A DNA stretch of 64,000 nt. Origin: Sclerodactyla briareus. Its lineage: Eukaryota > Echinodermata > Holothuroidea > Dendrochirotida > Sclerodactylidae. The stretch's first letter is position 1. Every line of letters starts with the position of its first letter. The notes beneath the pieces are model-generated. The model was not told the DNA's origin. It did no database searches and saw only the letters and a program-made list of their open reading frames with translations. Below are positions 58,366 through 64,000 of this stretch, in pieces. Location: NCBI GenBank assembly GCA_026419785.1, contig JAODTK010004577.1, positions 62,001 to 126,000 of the forward strand. The letters run 5' to 3'. The position numbers and the translations under genes are program-made.

Positions 58366-58665
58366 GTGCGCCTGTCTTGTACATTCAAGTCGACGGTCGA
58401 ACACTGGAAGGAGATCTCGGAGTCAAGAGCGGAGCAACTCATACGATACAGTGTGTCGCTGAAAACATTGTTTCACCAGTCCACGTGACATGGCTGGTCG
58501 ACGGAGAGATAAGAGAATCAACCTATTTCAACAGTTCAGACAAAATGAACTATCCCAACTCAGCGTTCCCACGTTTCCTATGACCAAACAGTTGAAGATT
58601 GCGGCATATACACGGCCAACACATACAACCGAGGGAGGCAAACATCACCATAGAAAAGTTACAAG
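58366..58665 (+). CDS. Ig-domain exon, tandem copy 2
   Basis: 300 bases (100 codons) between CGTATCCTTCTAG and CAAG|GCAAGT, phase 1 on both sides. It is open for 72 codons: LYIQVDGRTLEGDLGVKSG, then HTIQCVAEN (B-strand cysteine) and VHVTWLVDGEIRES (C-strand tryptophan). After a frame break come TVEDCGIYTANTYN and ANITIEKLQ, the F and G strands. The F-strand cysteine position holds alanine (GIYTA). The donor is a GC site of the consensus form AG|GCAAGT, also present in copy 1. Likely the extracellular domain behind the leader at 57,959. Confidence 0.75.
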
Positions 58666-58669
58666 GCAA

Positions 58670-59460
58670 GTTGAGGCTCTTGCTGGCATGATGCTAGACC
58701 TCCTTTTTTCATCTCCATTGCCGACGTGCGGGGCTGCAAACACGCGATAGAGCTTCGAGCCGGGGTTTAGAGGGTGCATTCAAGGCATGCGTAGGACAAA
58801 CAGTACTCTTTATAACAGAGAAATTATATTTGGAGTTGGATCGCTTCGTCTTCAGTTCTTCAACTATTAATGTTTCGTTTTTGTCCCACAATGCAGCACT
58901 CAGATAGGACACATCGGTGATTTATGGATTATGCTACATAGCCCACAAACGCAATCCTATCTGTGCTCTGAATAATAATCAGTAAACGGGTATGGGTTGT
59001 TTTCGTAAAATACCGCGTATGATACAATTATGGACCAAAGTCGACATATCAGTCTTTATGCTTATACTGAAACACGGAGCTATTATAATAACTGGAAAGA
59101 CAAATGATAGGCAAAGGTTCAAGGCGGGCTACATCGAACGACAGTCAATTGCATTTTGTATGTGTAGCATTGTGCTAGCAATTAGCAATTTCGGTCACTC
59201 TAACTTGAAATTCGATTCCCTCTGCTAACACCAATTCTAAATAGAGCAACATAGATGTGAAAAGTGCAAGTACGTGTGTATGTCATATAAACGCAGGAAT
59301 GCGATCTCCCCCTCCAGCATTGTGTGTAACTTCATTCTACTTGGCTATATAGGTGGAGCGGCTGATGTCAAAAGTTAATTTCTCATGCCTCACACGTACC
59401 TGACAAAGTCAGCGGAACAAGTATATTTTTTATCTCCCCATCTTACGTATCCGCGTCATT
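58670..59460. other. Sequence after the tandem Ig exon
   Basis: A short stretch (CAAACACGCGATAGAGCTTC, near 58,737) resembles 57,742 after copy 1 (GAAACACGCAGTGGAGATGT). The tandem duplication therefore extends into the intron or a further exon (KHA(V/I)E in one frame). Otherwise nothing recognised. Confidence 0.4.
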
Positions 59461-59464
59461 TCAG

Positions 59465-59560
59465 TATAGGAGCTTCACGCTATCGTTGGACTGTCGAGGT
59501 TTGAGCTTTACACATCGTCCTATCAGTGAGTTTCGACATGGCTGAATGACGGGAGAATTG
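59465..59560 (+). CDS. Candidate Ig first-half exon
   Basis: After CGCGTCATTTCAG the frame reads YRSFTLSLDCRGLSF, giving an Ig B strand with cysteine. One frame change later comes WLNDGRIV, the C-strand tryptophan and C-C' turn. The 3' end is not defined. Follows the 58,366 exon in the same orientation. Confidence 0.45.
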
Positions 59561-59907
59561 TTTATTGCACGGCCCAGTAATAAACAATGCAAGTCGGAGC
59601 GGTTGATTGCTAGCGGTCATGACAATACTTTTTTCTAATTATCGCATCATCGGTCATTGACATTTTACTCCGTTCCACTTAGAAGGTATTATTCGTAGGT
59701 GATCGCAGGTGAAATGTATTCAATAGTAGAAGTTATATTAGTGGCGGTGGTAGTAACACTATTACCTAACTGTAGTGTTATAACATTGATCCCTACGCGA
59801 AATGTTCCGTATTTTAGGTTTTGCTCTCTCACTGAAACAATAATTACAAACGAATAATCCGTCCTGCGCATCAATTGAATCACAATTGTTTCACAAGAAA
59901 GAAGACA

Positions 59908-59996
59908 ATGATGGCTAAAACCGTTATATCAATACGTTGCTACTTCACTTGGACTCTTCGTCTTACTACTTATGGTCTTGATCTGTAACGCACATC
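59908..59996 (+). CDS. Signal-peptide-like first exon, frame-shifted
   Basis: Two ATGs (59,908 and 59,911) start MAKT, but the hydrophobic run is in the +1 frame: KPLYQYVATSLGLF, then VLLLMVLICNAH. It ends at CATC|GTAAGT, a strong donor in phase 1. One base too many or too few near GCTAAAACC would join the ATG to the leader. The tandem pattern (leader, then Ig exons) suggests the start of a further gene of the same family. Confidence 0.45.
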
Positions 59997-59999
59997 GTA

Positions 60000-61200
60000 A
60001 GTACAGTTTTCCATATCAACTACCATTGAATATGCCTAACATTCGAAATATATATATATGTTTTGCATGGGAGAAATAGGGGGAAAAAGTCACGTTTGGC
60101 GGTTTATACATTGCCGCATATAGTAAGGCGATCAACAACAGTATCTATTAGATTATAAGCCCTTTTACAACTACATAGTAAGGTACTAACAAAAAGTCTC
60201 CCTCACGCGCTTAGAATTTACCATATCTGTGGGTCATTGTGTCGACTCCCTGATGGCGCTGTAACCACAAAAAGGTTCTTAATCATTTTGCAGTATCTTG
60301 TTTTAGGACGACATGTACATTCTGCAGTGCGTGTCAAATATGCTACTGTGTAAAGCACTATTCAAACCATCAATGTTACAGATGGAAACAGAGATTAGAA
60401 CACAGAGGTTTAGAGGATTATCCAGTCAACAGGTCATGTTGGGCAGCAGTGACAAACACCATGCAATGTCCAGGTCTACTACCTACGTAATGCAATGAGG
60501 AATTACGTTGCAATAACTTGACAAATCCAAAACTCGTTGGGGTGAAAGTACTGTAGATGACGACACATGACCCAATAGTCCTGTTGACGCGCTAATCTAA
60601 TAGTCAGGCCAAGCCCTACGTTAGGAATGAGATTCAGTAATACATCCAATAATTGTTCCGTACGCTATCACAACAATTGAGCAATCGTCAGAGAGTTGCA
60701 GAGCTCATGGCAATCCTATAAAATTATCATCCCAGTGGAAATATGTGTTCTATACTCTTTGCGTTGTCAGAACATGTAGTGTTTCAAACGTCCTCAACCC
60801 TTCAATCTTCATTTTTTGTAATTTTTGCCTGGATGCCAAAAAATTCTAATCACCTTTACATTGTAGGAAATTTGAAATGGATGGGTCATTGTAACCAACA
60901 CATATATTGATGGATATGATGAAACAGCTAGGTAGTATAGCCTGTGTTTAGTTCCGTACCACTCAGTGCTCTTTTTAGATATACGGAACAAGTAAAGCTC
61001 CAATGCGTAATGTGAGACGGATACCCTTTGCTACTGATAAGTACCAGAAGGTACGTTCAGATAAGACATATGTGAGATCGTAGGTATACGCGCGCAGGAG
61101 ACCGCGACCAAAAAATAGTTGTTGATAATGTTATTGGTATTGCAGCAACTAGACACTCCCCCCAAATCTGAGGATAGCACTGGCCGGACATCTTTGAAAA
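60000..61200. other. Gene-free stretch
   Basis: A short open frame at 60,313-60,498 follows two AG sites but shows no Ig hallmark. Nothing else supported. Confidence 0.35.
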
Positions 61201-61214
61201 GATTGGTATGTCAT

Positions 61215-61315
61215 CCCATTGCAGTGATTTAGGTATACACTTAGTGGTCCCCACATCACCAGGAAAGAGGACCCGGTCACTGCGTGTTAAGCTGAACGAT
61301 AGACATTGAGGTGTC
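61215..61315 (+). other. Coding-like paralogous segment, copy 1
   Basis: The frame IHLVVPTSPGKRTRSLRVKL (about 61,234-61,295) matches copy 2 at 61,894-62,000 (IRLIAVPSTPGR, ALLVKPKDGN) with conserved P-T/S-P-G and L-x-V-K positions. Both end TTGAGG. Protein-level similarity with more third-base change suggests duplicated coding sequence, family unknown. Confidence 0.35.
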
Positions 61316-61893
61316 AAACGAATAAAGGACAACTTCAGGATGAATTATAAAGATGCGAATATATTAGCTGGAGAAAAAGGAATGCGTCAGTCCAAACCCG
61401 AAGTTCATATGACTTTCCATTAAGGAGTTACAGTAATTTGAAGTTGTACCTTGTATGCGCAAAATGGAGAGCATTCCCTCATGCAATAATAAATGATGTC
61501 GTACTTGCACAACTCTGTGACATTCTTTGTTTCCTATTGAAATTCACACATTATGTTCACTTCGAAAATAATTAGTCTATGGGATAGGAATGCTGTAGTG
61601 GGTTGATAGGTGTGATGGTTACTTTGATAAGAGAAATAAGACAACAGAACTTCTGCTGAACGTTGACTAATTCAGCAAAATGGAACAAAGAAATACATAA
61701 CACAACCTCCCGAGTTGTCCAGGTGTGACGTCATGCTTTATTGCGCAATTGGGATTCTCCCCAATTTCTCTGCATAATTGACCCAACTTTGAAGGCCAAT
61801 AACTCCCATAGGAACATCGTATTGAAATGGGGCTTGGACCTTTAGATACAGTTTTCCATTATCCACGATATAACCTTTGTTGTCTCCTAGCAG

Positions 61894-62000
61894 GCAGTTG
61901 CTATTTAACTATACATAGTGGACCAATACGACTAATTGCTGTCCCTTCAACACCAGGAAGGGAGAACCGGGCGCTGCTAGTTAAGCCAAAGGATGGAAAT
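61894..62000 (+). CDS. Coding-like paralogous segment, copy 2
   Basis: Preceded by TTTGTTGTCTCCTAGCAG, a good acceptor, entering in phase 1. It is open for 35 codons as SCYLTIHSGPIRLIAVPSTP, then GRENRALLVKPKDGN, before TGA. No known domain recognised. Strand and phase agree with the Ig exons to the left, so it may belong to the same cluster. Confidence 0.35.
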
Positions 62001-62019
62001 TGAGGGTCAAAACAAAATA

Positions 62020-64000
62020 AACATAATATCTGGACCAAATACGACCCACTGCTCGACTGGAGTATTCACCTCGACAATCGTATGCCTGATTTCCATGAAG
62101 CCGTCTTTAGGAACAATGGTATCGCATTACCGTTCTACGTAGTTGCCGCAAGTACAGCTGCGTGTGAACAGCGACATATGTATGTGGAGGAAATATAGAA
62201 GTGGAAACCCAACAGCATGTGCTAAGCTCGTGGAGAAGTGGTGAACTCGCTCTGTGAACATTTGAGATATACGTGAATATTGAAGTTCGGTCAGGTATAA
62301 TGCAGACGTTGCAGTTGCTTAGAAAATATTTTGTAATACCACATGCTCCTCCTATTTGTTTTATTTCATCGTGCGAACCACTTCTTTGGTGTAGATTATC
62401 TACACCAAAATCCAAATCACATGCTTTATATCAACACATTGATAGGTTTTAATTGATATGGGTATATAATAAGCCAACGTAGTCGTAAAACCAAGTGAAA
62501 AACAAGTGAATTGATGTAAGAGGCGGAGTCCACTTCGTACAGTGACCAGACCGGTGATTTTCCTTCTTTGGGGAGAATTTTGAGATTCTCCTGTTCGGGA
62601 AAAATTAGGGTAATACAGATATGAATGAACATTGTCTGCAGTCCATTAGATACAAATCAGTCGTACCCAGTCTCATAAATAATACAGATTCCCCTGAACA
62701 GAAGACACTTTTATTTTTTCCGGAACAGGAGAATCTCCCGCACTGGTGATGTTCACACCATCCCGCATGCCGTATTGCAAGTTTCAAATTGAAATTGCGT
62801 CTAATCCTCGCTTCATTTCATCTTGATTCTGCAGGGGGTGGGCTGCATCCGTCGCAGGTCAGTACATACGAATCCAACGATATCTAGTGTATGAACACGT
62901 TTCAGAACGTGTACAGTCCGCAAACAAAAACATATTATTGTTAGCTATCCATAAAATTGTGTTCAGTTGCTGACGGAGCCATTCAGATATCACAGCTAAC
63001 AAACCTCTACCCTGCAAAACAAAAAGTAAATACTTTCTTTTATAGATAGTGAGTGAGCAATGTGCGTTTCCATGTACTGCTAATTGTTATTCAACCTATT
63101 TCACTATCAGTTAGTAGAGTCGGATCAGTTGACGACACGCTGAATAATAAAATAACTTGTTCATGGATATTCAGCATATTGCCTAATGACCTAATGATAA
63201 CGAGGTAATCTTTGTTGAGTTTATTCCCCAATTACCATATATGTGAAGGTACTGTTTTTTATTTGCATTTCCCCTCGACAATAATATTATGATAATATTA
63301 GAAAACAAGGTTTAATTAAAGGAAGAAATGCTACTCCTGGAAAGAATGCAATGAACTCTTCCGATGAACGATCCAAATCCCAGGAGCTGACCGAGATGGG
63401 TACTATCAAACAACAAACTGTTAATTGTCTCAGATTAAACGCAAAGGCAAAACTCACATAATCTTTCGGACTTACAATGCATACGATTAATTGTTGTACT
63501 AAAACCATCGAAAATTACATCATTGGAACACTGGGAACTATTGAATGAAAGATAGTTCTCCACAGTTTGAAACGTTCAGTACTTCTCATGATCTTATTCT
63601 CATATTGAGCAATTGCTAATAACTGAAATTGCTATTTAAAAGCTGAAGATTGCACATCATCACAGGGCTGGACCGACGAAATACGAAACAGCTTTTTGTC
63701 AACTTTTTTTTTTTTTTTTCTTTACATTTCGACTACCTAAAATAACAGGTGTTCAGATCGTTCCTCTCCCACATCACTTTAAAATCTGCTGATGTGCCCT
63801 CTATGCAAAAGTAAACTTCGATGAGGGCAATTTTGACATATATTCCAACAGACATGCAGACACCACGCCCTTATTTGCAAACATGTACACACACCTACAC
63901 ATGCGGACACTGTTTTGAGTGCGTGTACCTACCAGTAATTTATGACCTCACTGCGTAGTACCTCCGAGAGATGTTCATCACTCAACACAATTCTTACCAT
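62020..64000. other. Gene-free right end
   Basis: No supported coding exon. A direct echo of CTCC(T/C)GTTCGG(GA)AAAA...GGAGAATCTCC around 62,590 and 62,715 forms an imperfect inverted pair. A 17-base T run lies near 63,703. Confidence 0.35.

Noticed and set aside
1..64000. CRISPR arrays, insertion sequences or operons
   Set aside because: Direct repeats here have satellite-like spacing and divergence, no cas-like or ribosome-binding features occur, and the content is eukaryotic.

Overview
This window is intron-rich, repeat-rich animal nuclear DNA. There are no long uninterrupted genes, no bacterial operon signals and no rRNA or tRNA that I could support. Microsatellites, LINE fragments of CR1/L2 type, two Penelope-like retroelements with GIY-YIG endonuclease remnants, satellite-like repeats rich in AGGTCA half-sites and many immunoglobulin-type exons together suggest a marine invertebrate, most plausibly a deuterostome such as an echinoderm. 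That assignment is inference. Almost every coding stretch carries one or two single-base frame breaks, so the sequence is either a poorly polished long-read assembly or rich in pseudogenes. I cannot separate the two from the sequence alone.

Left part (1-18,280): repeats dominate. A ~290-bp tandem satellite occupies about 3,040-3,500 and 5,130-6,200. Dispersed poly-G/poly-C repeats lie at 7,010-8,045, and two tandem duplications at 8,407-8,926 and 9,000-9,310. Two back-to-back decayed Penelope-like elements (9,800-12,540 and 12,700-14,180) are separated and bounded by three long (TA)n tracts.

Single-copy-looking and immune-type part: candidate immunoglobulin (Ig) exons lie on the plus strand at 18,290-22,470, 41,980-54,150 and 57,010-60,000. 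Most start and end in phase 1, and several have lengths divisible by three (135, 126, 249, 282, 285 and 300 bases). Two blocks, 18,290-22,850 and 48,371-54,440, are diverged copies of one multi-exon unit. Each holds the second half of a C2-like Ig domain, a cysteine-less V-like domain whose layout recalls the CEACAM N domain, an Ig exon with C...W...D-G-x-Y-x-C hallmarks, and a further exon that follows it. Additional Ig exons (41,981; 43,640; 45,470; 46,194; 46,975) precede the second block. A tandem Ig exon pair with signal-peptide-like first exons (57,959 and 59,908) follows it. Together they look like a tandemly expanded family of secreted or membrane Ig proteins.

Between the Ig blocks (22,850-41,980) lie a TIR transposon, several LINE reverse transcriptase fragments on either strand, a 146-bp triplication, an inverted repeat pair, and a ~110-bp G tract. 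A GC-rich minisatellite-like block (47,400-48,130) sits in the intron that splits one Ig domain.
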